Positions 1 through 12,092 of a DNA stretch of 64,000 nucleotides are shown in pieces. How positions within the stretch are numbered: position 1 is the stretch's first letter; the number at the start of each line of letters is the position of its first letter. The notes below the pieces were generated by a model that was not told where the DNA came from, made no database searches, and worked only from the letters and a program-made list of their open reading frames with translations. Both the position numbers and the translations under genes were made by a program. Location of the stretch: positions 124,001 to 188,000 of the forward strand of contig DJXN01000013.1 of NCBI GenBank assembly GCA_002449765.1, read 5' to 3'. The DNA is from Fibrobacter sp. UBA7003 (GTDB lineage: Bacteria; Fibrobacterota; Fibrobacteria; Fibrobacterales; Fibrobacteraceae).

Positions 1-2
1 AG

Positions 3-368
3 GAATCGTGGCAGGTGTGGCGCTGGGACGAACAGTGGCTCCCGCATACCACGTGGTTCATGAATGCGCTTGTCGCCCGTTACGACGAGAACAAACCGTT
101 TATCGCAGTTCCGGAAAAGGTCTCTGTTCCGAAGGTGAATGTCGTTGCCGCAGGGTTTGGCGTGCACCTTTCCGGCCGTATGCTCACGGTGAACGCTGCC
201 GGCGCAAGGAACGGCGTTACGGTGACGGTGCTCGGGCTTGACGGCTCGAAGGTCGCCTCGGGTACTTTGAATGCGGGCCGCGCGACGCTAGACCTCGAAT
301 CCGTGAAGAGCGGCGCCTATCTGGTGAAGGTCGACGGCTACGGCGCGAAGAAGGTGCTTGTCCGCTAG
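3..368 (+). CDS. C-terminal end of a secreted protein (5' end outside window)
   Basis: The reading frame is open from the window edge and stops at TAG 366-368, so only about 121 C-terminal residues are visible. The first ~40 residues are rich in Trp and aromatic residues and could end a catalytic domain, but the family cannot be named. The last ~75 residues form a small beta-rich tail ending in GAYLVKVDGYGAKKVLVR. It resembles the C-terminal tails of other secreted proteins in this window (beta-galactosidase, pectinesterase) and type IX-like sorting domains annotated in Fibrobacter. The protein is probably exported. The next gene starts 24 bp downstream. Confidence 0.7.
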   Translation, partial: ESWQVWRWDEQWLPHTTWFMNALVARYDENKPFIAVPEKVSVPKVNVVAAGFGVHLSGRMLTVNAAGARNGVTVTVLGLDGSKVASGTLNAGRATLDLESVKSGAYLVKVDGYGAKKVLVR

Positions 369-392
369 CAAATCGGTTATAGGAAGTGCTTG

Positions 393-2495
393 ATGCGTGA
401 ATTTCGCTTGACTGTCGGGAATGCCTTGCTGTGCGTGCTGTTGCCGGCTGCAGTGCTTGCATCCCCTTTGGATCCTAGCGAGCGTCGCAGTATCATCAAC
501 GATGGCGATACGCTAACGCTCCAGGACCTGGGCGACGAACATTACAGCGTCACGCGTACGGAAGACGGCTACCTCGTGGTTGCCGACGAAAAGAATGTCT
601 TCTACTACGCCGACGAAAATGGCGAACCCTCCAAGTTCAAGGCGAGAGACGCGCATAAACGCAAGAGCGCAGAAAGGGCGTTTCTGAACGGGCTCAACCG
701 TGAAAAAACGTTCAGGGAGCATCGCCGCCGGACTCCGGACCGGTTTGCGGACCGTGACATGGAACATCGGGTGGCGCCTGCACCGTGGGTTCCCAAGGTA
801 CTCCCGAAATCGCACCATTCGGCAGGGAAACTTCGATTCCCGATAATCCTTGTGGCAGGCGAAGCGAATGGATTGCAAAATCTCGATTCTGCGGGAATGT
901 ATGCGCGGTTGAATGTTGCAGGCTATAACGAGGATGACTATTTGGGGTCGGCAAGGGATTACTTTGTCGATCAGTCGTCGGGCGTATTCGAACCGCAATT
1001 CGATATCTTCCTGGTGAGCGAAAGCGAACCGTTCAGCGGATACATCGGGAAGGAGGCGGAATTCATGAAGCGCGCCGTCCTTTCGATGCTCGAAAAGTAC
1101 CCGTCGTTCGATGCCTCGCTCTATGACTACGATAGCGATGGCGAGATAGATGCGTTCGGCGTGATGTATGCGGGTTCCCGCTACAAGCTGGGGACCAAGC
1201 ACCTGGGTGGCTTCCAGACTACACTCAAAAAATACAGTTCGGTTGTCGAGACGTCGGACGGGAAAAAGTTCAACACGTGCTTTATCATAGACCAAGGTGC
1301 AAGCCATGTCGTGCAGCTAATCCATGAATTCAGCCATACGATGGGTCTCAAGGATCATTATTGCGTGAGGATGAGCGGTTGCAGCGCCTACTATGCAGAC
1401 AGCGTCTACCAGGCTCCGGGAGCACATGCGTGGGACGTGATGGCGACCGGCATGTATAACGGGAGCTACCGTAAGCCGCCCAACTACAGCGCGTTCGAGC
1501 GAAATTTCATGGGTTGGCTCGATTACTCGACTCTTGAAGTGAATTCGCAGGTGAAGGCGCTTCCCCCGCTCGGTACGAACAACTTTGCATACTACGTGAA
1601 CGTAAATGACAAGGAATGGTATGTATTCGAAAACCGCCAGCAGGTCAAGTGGGATGGCGGCCTCCCGAATCACGGGATGCTTGTGTGGCATATCGAATTT
1701 AATTCCGGCGCATGGACTCTCGATGCCATGAACGATGTCCCGGAGCACCAGCGCGTGGATATAGTCGAAGCGGGCGATATCCGCGTTTTCAGCCAGACGG
1801 GCGGTTACATGAGCCAGGGCGGTGGGGCGCGGCAGAAGGACGATCCGTTCCCCGGAAGCCTGGACGTGACGAAGCTTTCGCCGGTGCTCGCGTGGGACAG
1901 TTCCGTGGTGCTTGCCGGTCTCTTCAACATTGTCGAACCTGACACGAACGTGTGTTTCGTTCTCGATTCGACGGTTGCCGTGGAAAACTGCGAATTTATC
2001 CGTGTCTCGTCGAGCAGTTTTGCGCTCGAATCGAGCAGTTCGTCGCTTGGGTCGAGTTCCGGCGAGGAAAGCTCCAGCAGCGCGCAATTCGAATCCAGCT
2101 CGAGCGTGGAATCCTCCAGCAGCATCCAGTCGAGTTCGTCGCAGGTCGAGTCCAGCAGTTCCGTGATGGAGTCTTCGAGCAGCGCCGAATCGAGCTCGTC
2201 ATTCGAACCGGAGTCCAGCTTCTCGACGACATTCGCGGGGCGCGACGTTCCGGGAGCGGCTGGCTTCCATATCGCGATGGAAGGTCGCACGCTCGAAATC
2301 CGTGTGTCCGAATCCGGAATGAAAATTGTCCGCGTCTTCGACATGCAGGGAAATGCGCTCGCTTCGGCTTCGTTCGCGGGCCAATCGCATCGGCTGGACC
2401 TCGGCCGCATCGCTCATGGCTCTCCCCTCGTGGTGCGTCTCGAGTTGGGCGGCCGGCTTGCCGGGTATTTCAGGGTGGCGCCCGCAGTGCGCTAA
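393..2495 (+). CDS. M6-family secreted metalloprotease (first of three)
   Basis: A 700-residue secreted zinc protease. It has a signal peptide (residues 1 to about 24) and a propeptide-like region. The catalytic domain carries the zinc motif HEFSHTMGLKDHYC from about residue 311 (HExxHxxGxxD), typical of immune-inhibitor-A/M6 peptidases. An Asp-rich stretch near residue 250 (DYDSDGEIDAFG) resembles the M6 calcium-binding segment. A serine-rich linker (about 538-610) joins it to an 85-residue C-terminal tail with FDMQGN. ATG 393 is chosen over TTG 390 because AGGAAG at 381-386 is well spaced. It is one of three adjacent paralogues. Physiological substrates are unknown; a digestive role on plant or microbial protein is plausible. 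Confidence 0.9.
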   Translation: MREFRLTVGNALLCVLLPAAVLASPLDPSERRSIINDGDTLTLQDLGDEHYSVTRTEDGYLVVADEKNVFYYADENGEPSKFKARDAHKRKSAERAFLNGLNREKTFREHRRRTPDRFADRDMEHRVAPAPWVPKVLPKSHHSAGKLRFPIILVAGEANGLQNLDSAGMYARLNVAGYNEDDYLGSARDYFVDQSSGVFEPQFDIFLVSESEPFSGYIGKEAEFMKRAVLSMLEKYPSFDASLYDYDSDGEIDAFGVMYAGSRYKLGTKHLGGFQTTLKKYSSVVETSDGKKFNTCFIIDQGASHVVQLIHEFSHTMGLKDHYCVRMSGCSAYYADSVYQAPGAHAWDVMATGMYNGSYRKPPNYSAFERNFMGWLDYSTLEVNSQVKALPPLGTNNFAYYVNVNDKEWYVFENRQQVKWDGGLPNHGMLVWHIEFNSGAWTLDAMNDVPEHQRVDIVEAGDIRVFSQTGGYMSQGGGARQKDDPFPGSLDVTKLSPVLAWDSSVVLAGLFNIVEPDTNVCFVLDSTVAVENCEFIRVSSSSFALESSSSSLGSSSGEESSSSAQFESSSSVESSSSIQSSSSQVESSSSVMESSSSAESSSSFEPESSFSTTFAGRDVPGAAGFHIAMEGRTLEIRVSESGMKIVRVFDMQGNALASASFAGQSHRLDLGRIAHGSPLVVRLELGGRLAGYFRVAPAVR

Positions 2496-2551
2496 AAACG
2501 GGACCATCCCGCTCGGAAATCGTAAAAAACAGGCGACAAACACAAGTTTTA

Positions 2552-2580
2552 CACGAAAAAATCATTTCGTGCGATTGTTT
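2552..2580 (+). terminator. Possible terminator after first M6 protease
   Basis: A 7-bp perfect stem (CACGAAA/TTTCGTG, 2552-2558 and 2565-2571) is followed by a T-rich tract. It sits between the first and second protease genes, before a candidate promoter. Confidence 0.45.
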
Positions 2581-2609
2581 TTACACGTATCCGAGGATAT
2601 ATTTATAAT
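2580..2609 (+). promoter_or_regulatory. Candidate sigma70-type promoter for M6 proteases 2 and 3
   Basis: TTTACA at 2580-2585 and TATAAT at 2604-2609 are separated by 18 bp. They lie 34 bp before the start codon at 2643. Confidence 0.45.
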
Positions 2610-2642
2610 GCTGTTTGATGAATGTAAAGGAGCGGTTTGGTA

Positions 2643-4757
2643 ATGGGAACCCATTCTCTTGACAAGTTTTTCTTTTGCTCGGCTTTGTGCGCTGGGCTGA
2701 CGGCCATGTCGTTTGCCTATCCCTCGAATCCCGTGCTCAGGACTATCGATAACGATGGCGATTCCCTTTCTGTCCGTACGCTCGGCGACGAACATTACCG
2801 TTTCACGCAGACAGAAGATGGCTTCCTCGTGATGCGCGATTCGAACGGAGTGTTCTTCTTTGCGGACGAGAATGCCGAACGTTCCCGGTTCAAGGCGAAA
2901 AATCCTGGAAAGCGCACTGCCGAAGAAAAGGCGTTCCTGAACGGCCTCGACAACCAGAAGGTCCGCGACAGGCACAGGGAAAAGCACCCCGACAGGTACA
3001 AACGGCCCGATTCCAGGCAGAAATCGAAACGCGCTTCCTGGGTGCCCACGGCGAAAAGTCCGGACGCCGCTGGGGGTGCTAATGCATCCGCTTCCGCCGC
3101 AGAAGATGTCCCGCCTGTCCTGAGGCTTCCGGCGGCATATTCGCATGCGAATGGCACGAACCGCTTTCCCGTATTCCTGGTAGAAGACAACAACACGAAG
3201 AATGCGGATTCCGCCAGTACGTATGCCTACATGAACCAGGAAAATTACAAGGCGAAGAACTACGTCGGCTCGATCCGCGATTACTTCATAGACCAGTCGG
3301 GAGGACTATTCGTTCCGTCTTTCGACCTCTATATCGTCAAGGTCAGCGATTCTTTCCGGAATTATATCGGCGTGGAATATCAGCTGATCCAAAAGACGAT
3401 TGCCGCGGTCTTGTCGAAATATCCGTCGTTCGATGCGGGTGCCTACGATTCCGATAATGATGGCGAGGTCGATGCCTTTGCGGTCCTGTATGCGGGGAGC
3501 ATCGTCGAGTCGGGCGATTCTCACCTGGGCGGGTTCCAGTATGAACTTCGGTGGAACGCTTGCGGAAGGCTGAATGCCGGAAACGGGAAACGATTTAACA
3601 ATTACTTTATTTTGAACCAGGTCGGTGATATCTTCGAGAGGTTTATCCACGAGTTCAGCCATACCATGGGACTCAGGGACCATTACTGCGTATGGAGCGA
3701 CAGTTGCTACATAAGTTATTCCAATTCCGATACCCAGGCTCCGGGTGCGCACGCGTGGGACGTGATGGCGACCGGCATGTATAACGGGCAGAACAATCCT
3801 CCGAACTATAGCGCTTTCGAACGGAATTACATGGGCTGGCTCGAATACACGACTCTCGAAAAAGATTCCGAGGTGAAGACGCTCCCGCCGCTCGGTACGA
3901 GCAACTTTGCCTACCATGCGGGTGCGAGCAAAAACGAGTGGTTCGTGTTCGAGAACCGCCAGAAGGTCAAGTGGGACGCCGCCCTCCCGAACCATGGATT
4001 GCTCGTGTGGCATATCGACTACGATGCGAATTCGTGGACCGATGACAACCTCAACGATGTGCCGAGGCACCAGCGCGTGGATGTCGTGGAAGCGGGAAAC
4101 CTGCGCGTGACGGACTACTACGACGGCTTTGCCTCTTCATCCTACGGCGGGTCGCACTTGAAGGATGACCCGTTCCCCGGAAGCCAGAACGTGACGAAAC
4201 TTTCGCCCGTGCTTTCGTGGAAGAATGTGGAAGTGCTTCCGGGACTCTTCAATATAAAGGAACAGGACGACCTAGTGTGCTTTGCCGTAGACGGATCCGT
4301 CGCTGTCGGTAGCTGCGAACTTGCAAAAAGCTCGAGCAGTTTCGTGGTTTCTAGCAGCTCCGTAGCTTCGAGCAGTTCTGTGGAGAGTTCCAGCAGCGCC
4401 GTAATGAGTTCCTCGTCGAGTTCTTCTTTCCGGTGGCCGTGGCGCAGCAGTTCGTCGACGGACGTGGCTTCTTCTTCGGCTACGGAACGGATTGCCGCGG
4501 ACGCCGTGCCGCACGTGGGTTTCGAGGTGCGCTACGAAGGCGGAATGCTGAATGTGCTTGCCCCGGTGGCGGGAGCGAAAAAGGTGCGGCTTTTTGACAT
4601 GCAGGGGCACCTGGTCTTTGCGGAATCGTTTGATGGAATGTCGCATGGCGTAAACCTCCGTAAGTCGCGTTCGCTTGTTTCACGGAGCGGTTTCTTGATT
4701 GTGCGCGTGGATGCGGCAGGGAAATCGCTGGGCTATAGAATGGTAGGTATCCGATGA
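2643..4757 (+). CDS. M6-family secreted metalloprotease (second of three)
   Basis: A 704-residue paralogue of the preceding protease. It has a signal peptide, an N-terminal propeptide-like region, and the zinc site HEFSHTMGLRDHYC from about residue 336. The Asp-rich calcium-like segment (SDNDGEVDAFAV) precedes it. A Ser-rich linker lies at about 562-611 and the C-terminal tail contains FDMQG. ATG 2643 has AAAGGAG about 10 bp upstream, which favours it over TTG 2637. The stop codon overlaps the next gene by four bases (ATGA), so the second and third proteases are probably translationally coupled. The family call is firm; the substrate is unknown. Confidence 0.9.
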   Translation: MGTHSLDKFFFCSALCAGLTAMSFAYPSNPVLRTIDNDGDSLSVRTLGDEHYRFTQTEDGFLVMRDSNGVFFFADENAERSRFKAKNPGKRTAEEKAFLNGLDNQKVRDRHREKHPDRYKRPDSRQKSKRASWVPTAKSPDAAGGANASASAAEDVPPVLRLPAAYSHANGTNRFPVFLVEDNNTKNADSASTYAYMNQENYKAKNYVGSIRDYFIDQSGGLFVPSFDLYIVKVSDSFRNYIGVEYQLIQKTIAAVLSKYPSFDAGAYDSDNDGEVDAFAVLYAGSIVESGDSHLGGFQYELRWNACGRLNAGNGKRFNNYFILNQVGDIFERFIHEFSHTMGLRDHYCVWSDSCYISYSNSDTQAPGAHAWDVMATGMYNGQNNPPNYSAFERNYMGWLEYTTLEKDSEVKTLPPLGTSNFAYHAGASKNEWFVFENRQKVKWDAALPNHGLLVWHIDYDANSWTDDNLNDVPRHQRVDVVEAGNLRVTDYYDGFASSSYGGSHLKDDPFPGSQNVTKLSPVLSWKNVEVLPGLFNIKEQDDLVCFAVDGSVAVGSCELAKSSSSFVVSSSSVASSSSVESSSSAVMSSSSSSSFRWPWRSSSSTDVASSSATERIAADAVPHVGFEVRYEGGMLNVLAPVAGAKKVRLFDMQGHLVFAESFDGMSHGVNLRKSRSLVSRSGFLIVRVDAAGKSLGYRMVGIR

Positions 4758-6775
4758 AACTGCTTGAGACAACGTTGCTTGTATCCGCTTTGTGCGTGAC
4801 GGGTGCTTTCGCGCATCCGGCAAACCCCTTTGTAAAAAAGCATGTGCAGTCCGACGGCTCGACGCTGAGCGTGCGCACCTTGGGCGATGAACATTATCAT
4901 TTTGTGCAGACCGCCGACGGGCTGCTCGTGGAACGCGATTCTGCGGGGGATTTCGTCTACGTCGGCAATGACGGCCTGCGTTCGGGAGTGAAGGCGAAGG
5001 ACCCTGCGCTCCGCGATTCCCGCGAAACGGCTTTTGTCGCCGGTATTGACCAGGCGGCCGCCCGCGAGGCCTACAGGGCAAAAAAGGGAGAACGCTTCCG
5101 GAATCAGAACGTGGCATACGACGCTGTCGCGGCTGACTATTCCTACGATGCGACGGGTACCGCCGTCAAGCGCAAGCGCCCGCGTGCCGAAAACTGGGTG
5201 ATGGGCGAGAGGTGGTTCCCCGTGCTGCTGGTCTCGACCCCGAAACAGGCTGCCGTCGATTCTGCAAGGATGTGGCGTTTTTTTAACGAGGAAGGCTATT
5301 CCGATAGCGAAGGGAACATCGGCAGCGTGCGCGATTTCTATCTGGAATCTTCCAACGGGAACTTCAGCCCGCATTTCGACATTTTCCCCATCACGATTTC
5401 GAAAGAGCTTGTACAGTATGTGAATTCGGCAAACGACTCGCTCTACGAAAACGAATTGACGAAGGAGGGGGTTGACCTGCTCGTGAAGCGTGCGGATTTC
5501 GACGTGGACAAGTACGTGTCGAACAAGAACAAGAAGCTGGTGGACGGCTTTATTTTCCTGTTCCCTGGCCGCGAAGAAGATGTCCTGGTCTACAGCGAGG
5601 ACTTCTGGGCGCACCAGTTCTGGATGCAGGCCAATGGTTCGAACAACGTGTTCCGAGCTCCTTTCGGATACAAGCCGAACAACTTCGGCTATGTCTTTGA
5701 CAAGTATCTCCTGATCGCCCAGCTCGAAGACGCCGACAACGATTTGTACAGGGCGGGCAACTTGAACAAGTTCGGCATCTTTGTCCATGAGTTTGCGCAT
5801 GTGCTTGGGCTTATGGACCATTACGGGGTAAGGGATTCGGGCGAAGATGAACTGGGCGCCGCCTCCTACGACCTGATGTCGTTGGGAATGTATAATGAAA
5901 ACGGACGGATCCCTGCAAAGTTCAATGCGTTCGAACGCGAGACGATGGGCTGGATGACGCTTTCGGAACTCACGACCGCGGATACGGGCGTAATCATGCT
6001 TGGCGATATCGACCAGGGCCAGGCGTATTCGGTCACGAACCCGTCCGACAAGGATGAATACTTTATTGTGGAATACCGCCCGGCAAAGGGATACGATACC
6101 GGCATTACGCATGGGCAGGACTACGCCTACAACGGGGTCTGGGTCTGGTATATCAAGTACGAACTGGAGGCCTGGGAAAACAACAATATCAACGGGATGG
6201 GCAATTTTAACCGCGTCGATATCAAGGCGCCGCTGCTGAGTGGAACATGGGGCTCCAAGACTTCCTATTCGCCGCTGGTCTACAAGTCGGGAACGGCCTC
6301 TCCGGTTCCGGGCGTGTTCAACTTCGTGAAGGCGGATGATTCGTTTGTATGTTTTACTCTGGATGCATCCGTCAAGGTCGCAAAATGCGAATCGCCGGTC
6401 CCGGCTTCGTCTGCGGGATCTTCGTCGTCGCAGTCCAGCAGCTCGGTGGAGGCCGTCTCCAGCAGTTCCGAGACGGTCAAGTCCAGTAGCTCGGCAGAAG
6501 CGGTTTCGTCGGCCACGTTTGCCGTGCAGACGCAGGTGCCTCCGCAATTCTCCATGTCGCTAGATGGCCGCCGCCTGGCCGTGAATGCCCGAACGGGCGG
6601 GACAAAGACGGTCCGCATATTCGACATGCAGGGAAACGAGGTGATGCGCTCCGCGTTTGCCGGGGAATCGGCCGTGATGGACCTTTCCGGACTCGGCAGG
6701 GGGCATTTCGCTATCATGGTTTCGGTTCGGGGAAAATCGCTCGGAATCCGGACTTTGCGGCTGAATTTTGATTAA
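4754..6775 (+). CDS. M6-family secreted metalloprotease (third of three)
   Basis: A 673-residue protein with signal peptide (cleavage near AFA-HP) and the zinc motif HEFAHVLGLMDHYG from about residue 345. It is more divergent than the other two copies: the segment before the zinc site differs and the Asp-rich motif is not obvious. It has a short Ser-rich linker (about 552-585) and an FDMQGN-containing C-terminal tail. The start overlaps the previous stop (ATGA). The conserved N-terminal block LSVRTLGDEHYHFVQTADG is shared with the second copy and looks like the prodomain. Local gene duplication is the simplest origin. Confidence 0.88.
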   Translation: MKLLETTLLVSALCVTGAFAHPANPFVKKHVQSDGSTLSVRTLGDEHYHFVQTADGLLVERDSAGDFVYVGNDGLRSGVKAKDPALRDSRETAFVAGIDQAAAREAYRAKKGERFRNQNVAYDAVAADYSYDATGTAVKRKRPRAENWVMGERWFPVLLVSTPKQAAVDSARMWRFFNEEGYSDSEGNIGSVRDFYLESSNGNFSPHFDIFPITISKELVQYVNSANDSLYENELTKEGVDLLVKRADFDVDKYVSNKNKKLVDGFIFLFPGREEDVLVYSEDFWAHQFWMQANGSNNVFRAPFGYKPNNFGYVFDKYLLIAQLEDADNDLYRAGNLNKFGIFVHEFAHVLGLMDHYGVRDSGEDELGAASYDLMSLGMYNENGRIPAKFNAFERETMGWMTLSELTTADTGVIMLGDIDQGQAYSVTNPSDKDEYFIVEYRPAKGYDTGITHGQDYAYNGVWVWYIKYELEAWENNNINGMGNFNRVDIKAPLLSGTWGSKTSYSPLVYKSGTASPVPGVFNFVKADDSFVCFTLDASVKVAKCESPVPASSAGSSSSQSSSSVEAVSSSSETVKSSSSAEAVSSATFAVQTQVPPQFSMSLDGRRLAVNARTGGTKTVRIFDMQGNEVMRSAFAGESAVMDLSGLGRGHFAIMVSVRGKSLGIRTLRLNFD

Positions 6776-6830
6776 AAAGCCCATCCCCTCTTGATAAAAT
6801 ATCCACGGAACTTGCCGAAATGACATTTAA

Positions 6831-10385
<3,555 letters not shown>

Positions 10386-10407
10386 GGAATTCCACACCCC
10401 AAAGCAT

Positions 10408-10434
10408 AAACGCTCCGGTTTTGCCGGGGCGTTT
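10408..10434 (+). terminator. Terminator after beta-galactosidase
   Basis: An 11-bp stem with one G-U pair (AAACGCTCCGG with CCGGGGCGTTT) and a 4-base loop lies 23 bp after the stop codon. Confidence 0.7.
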
Positions 10435-10436
10435 GT

Positions 10437-10511
10437 CGTCATCCTCGCGACCATTCTCGTCATCCCCGCGATCTTTTTCGTCATCCTCGCGTAGGCGAGG
10501 ATCTTTTTGCG
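10437..10511. repeat. Intergenic TCATCCTCGCG-type repeat cluster
   Basis: Two partial units of the TCATCCYCGCG type are followed by one full hairpin unit (10480-10504) in which CCTCGC pairs with GCGAGG, followed by ATCTTTTT. The same unit with GC-rich variant arms occurs at 13421-13447. The arms differ but remain paired, which fits a structured dispersed intergenic repeat. Confidence 0.7.
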
Positions 10512-10627
10512 TAAAGAAAAATTTTTTGGCATTTTTGGAACATTTTCCCGTTTCGGCCGTTTTTATGTATAGATAGGGGAACCCCTGTCCGCGAAGCGGT
10601 CGCTTTGCCGCGCAAAAGGACTATAAA

Positions 10628-11521
10628 ATGGCTGAGAACAAAGCCGATTTGAAAAAAGAACCGAAGGCGCCCGTGCGTCGTAAGCACGATCCCTTCTTCC
10701 GTTACATCTATGCTGTCCCTGAGAATGCTCGTACCCTCCTGCGGCTTGCGCAGTACCGGAATCCTGAACTCCGCAGGATGCTTGCGTCAGTCGATATGCA
10801 GACCCTTGAACTCATTCCCGGTAACTACAGCAATGTGAAGGAGTGGGGCGAGGCGGACCTTGCCTTCAAGGCGAGTCTCAAGAACGGTCCCGAAATCTTC
10901 GTGGGTATTCTTCTTGAACATAAGTCCTACCGCAAGAAGGACGTGCTCTCGCAAATCTACCGCTATGTATTCGAGATCATGGTGAACAAGGGCTCGTCCG
11001 ATTTCGGCTGGTATCCGACGAAGGCTATCATCATCTACAATGGCCAGAAGGACTGGGACCCTATGGCAGAATTTCGTGCGAAGTTCAGGGGCGAGTTCAA
11101 CGGTCGCGAATTGCCTTTTGAATGCGTCCTTGTGAACCTTGCCGATATTCCCGACAGCAAGTGTTTTGCCGAAAAGAACATTGAAGCAGCCGTTGGTGCA
11201 CTGGTGATGAAGTACGCGTTCAATGGTGAAAAGTTGAAAGGTGTCGTAAAACAAATTGTTCGGATGCTCTCGAAGATGGAAAATGAATCGAGGGCTACCC
11301 TTGTCGAAAAAATTGAATTATATTTGCAGAAAACCCTTCGCCTCGGCAATGGAAATGCAAGCATTTCCGCTGCTCTCGGCTTGAAGGTTTTTAGGAGAGT
11401 ACATCGACGAAAACGTCGTAGAGGAGTTGCGTATGCGCATGAGTATAGGACAGGCACTGGGGATTGTTACTGCCGGCGACCGCCGCCGTGCTGCGGAGCG
11501 CAACGGCCTTCGTCGCGGTAA
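10628..11521 (+). CDS. Rpn-family (PD-(D/E)XK) nuclease / putative transposase, frameshifted
   Basis: The first ~255 residues match the Rpn recombination-promoting nuclease family (PD-(D/E)XK transposase-like proteins). Recognisable features are the N-terminal HDPFFRYIYAVPENARTLL block, EADLAFKASLKNG and GILLEHKSYRKKDVLSQIYRY, the last containing the EHK part of the nuclease core. After about residue 253 (KVF) the frame turns into Arg/Cys-rich nonsense. The natural C-terminus continues in the +1 frame after a TTTTT run near 11387-11392. Read as called, the protein has 297 residues with about 45 aberrant ones. ATG 10628 has AAAGGA upstream. This may be a real frameshift mutation, a sequencing homopolymer error or, less likely, programmed slippage. 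Confidence 0.75.
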   Translation: MAENKADLKKEPKAPVRRKHDPFFRYIYAVPENARTLLRLAQYRNPELRRMLASVDMQTLELIPGNYSNVKEWGEADLAFKASLKNGPEIFVGILLEHKSYRKKDVLSQIYRYVFEIMVNKGSSDFGWYPTKAIIIYNGQKDWDPMAEFRAKFRGEFNGRELPFECVLVNLADIPDSKCFAEKNIEAAVGALVMKYAFNGEKLKGVVKQIVRMLSKMENESRATLVEKIELYLQKTLRLGNGNASISAALGLKVFRRVHRRKRRRGVAYAHEYRTGTGDCYCRRPPPCCGAQRPSSR

Positions 11522-11642
11522 AAAGCTTGGAGCACAGAAAGAACGCGAAAAGAACGCCGCCCGTGAGGCTAGGATTGCGGAATACCTCCGTTCCATTGGC
11601 GTTCCTGCTGAAAAAGTGGACGCGGCTCTCGCCATCAAATGA
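11392..11642 (+). pseudogene. Out-of-frame C-terminal part of the Rpn-type nuclease gene
   Basis: In the +1 frame relative to the upstream ORF the sequence reads LGEYIDENVVEELRMRMSIG, then a charged helical tail (GLRRGKKLGAQKERE...) ending with IGVPAEKVDAALAIK. This is the kind of C-terminus expected for Rpn-like proteins. An ATG at 11427 lies in this frame, but no convincing ribosome binding site precedes it. I therefore read this as the detached end of the gene starting at 10628. Confidence 0.65.
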
Positions 11643-11652
11643 CAAAACCGTG

Positions 11653-11700
11653 AAATTGGGGATTGAACGCCCGGAAAACATTGGGTTTAATCCCCAATTT
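11653..11700. repeat. GGGGATT palindromic element, copy 1
   Basis: Perfect 12-bp inverted arms AAATTGGGGATT (11653-11664) and AATCCCCAATTT (11689-11700) are followed by a T/A-rich run. It directly follows the Rpn gene and may act as its terminator. Related elements occur at about 11844-11893 and 55093-55138. Confidence 0.7.
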
Positions 11701-11843
11701 TATAATTTGTATGTAATCTAGAGCGCCGTTTGGGGTTCTAGGTGGGGATGAAAAACGCGAAAAAAAACAATTCAATCCCCAAAATGAACTTTTCCGCCGG
11801 ACTTGCGGTTCGATTTTTTGATTTTCATGTTACTTTGTTCTGA

Positions 11844-11893
11844 AAACTGGGGATTGAAACCCGCAAAATAGCCCCGTTTAATCCCCAATTTTT
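11844..11893. repeat. GGGGATT palindromic element, copy 2
   Basis: Left arm AAACTGGGGATT and right arm AATCCCCAATTTTT share the core of copy 1, including a partly complementary loop. A lone half-site (TCAATCCCCAAAAT) lies between the two copies near 11770. The rest of 11643-12092 is AT-rich, and I see no gene in it. Confidence 0.65.
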
Positions 11894-12092
11894 GAAAAAT
11901 CAGCGAAATCGCGCCTTGCTTGCGGCGCAAAAACGTTCCATTAATCAAAATTCTTGACTAATTTAACATCTAATATCATATTAGTCGAGAAAACTTGGGC
12001 CGGGCAGGCTGTCGGATGGCCGAAAAGCAGTCACGAGCCACGGATTCTCGATTTTACACTGCGGAAACAAGGGACTCCCGGGACGTTTATAT

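Noticed and set aside
4733..6547. Long minus-strand open frame opposite the third protease
   Set aside because: It is a shadow of the GC-rich codon pattern of the protease gene: no start signal, Arg/His-rich sequence and no domain.
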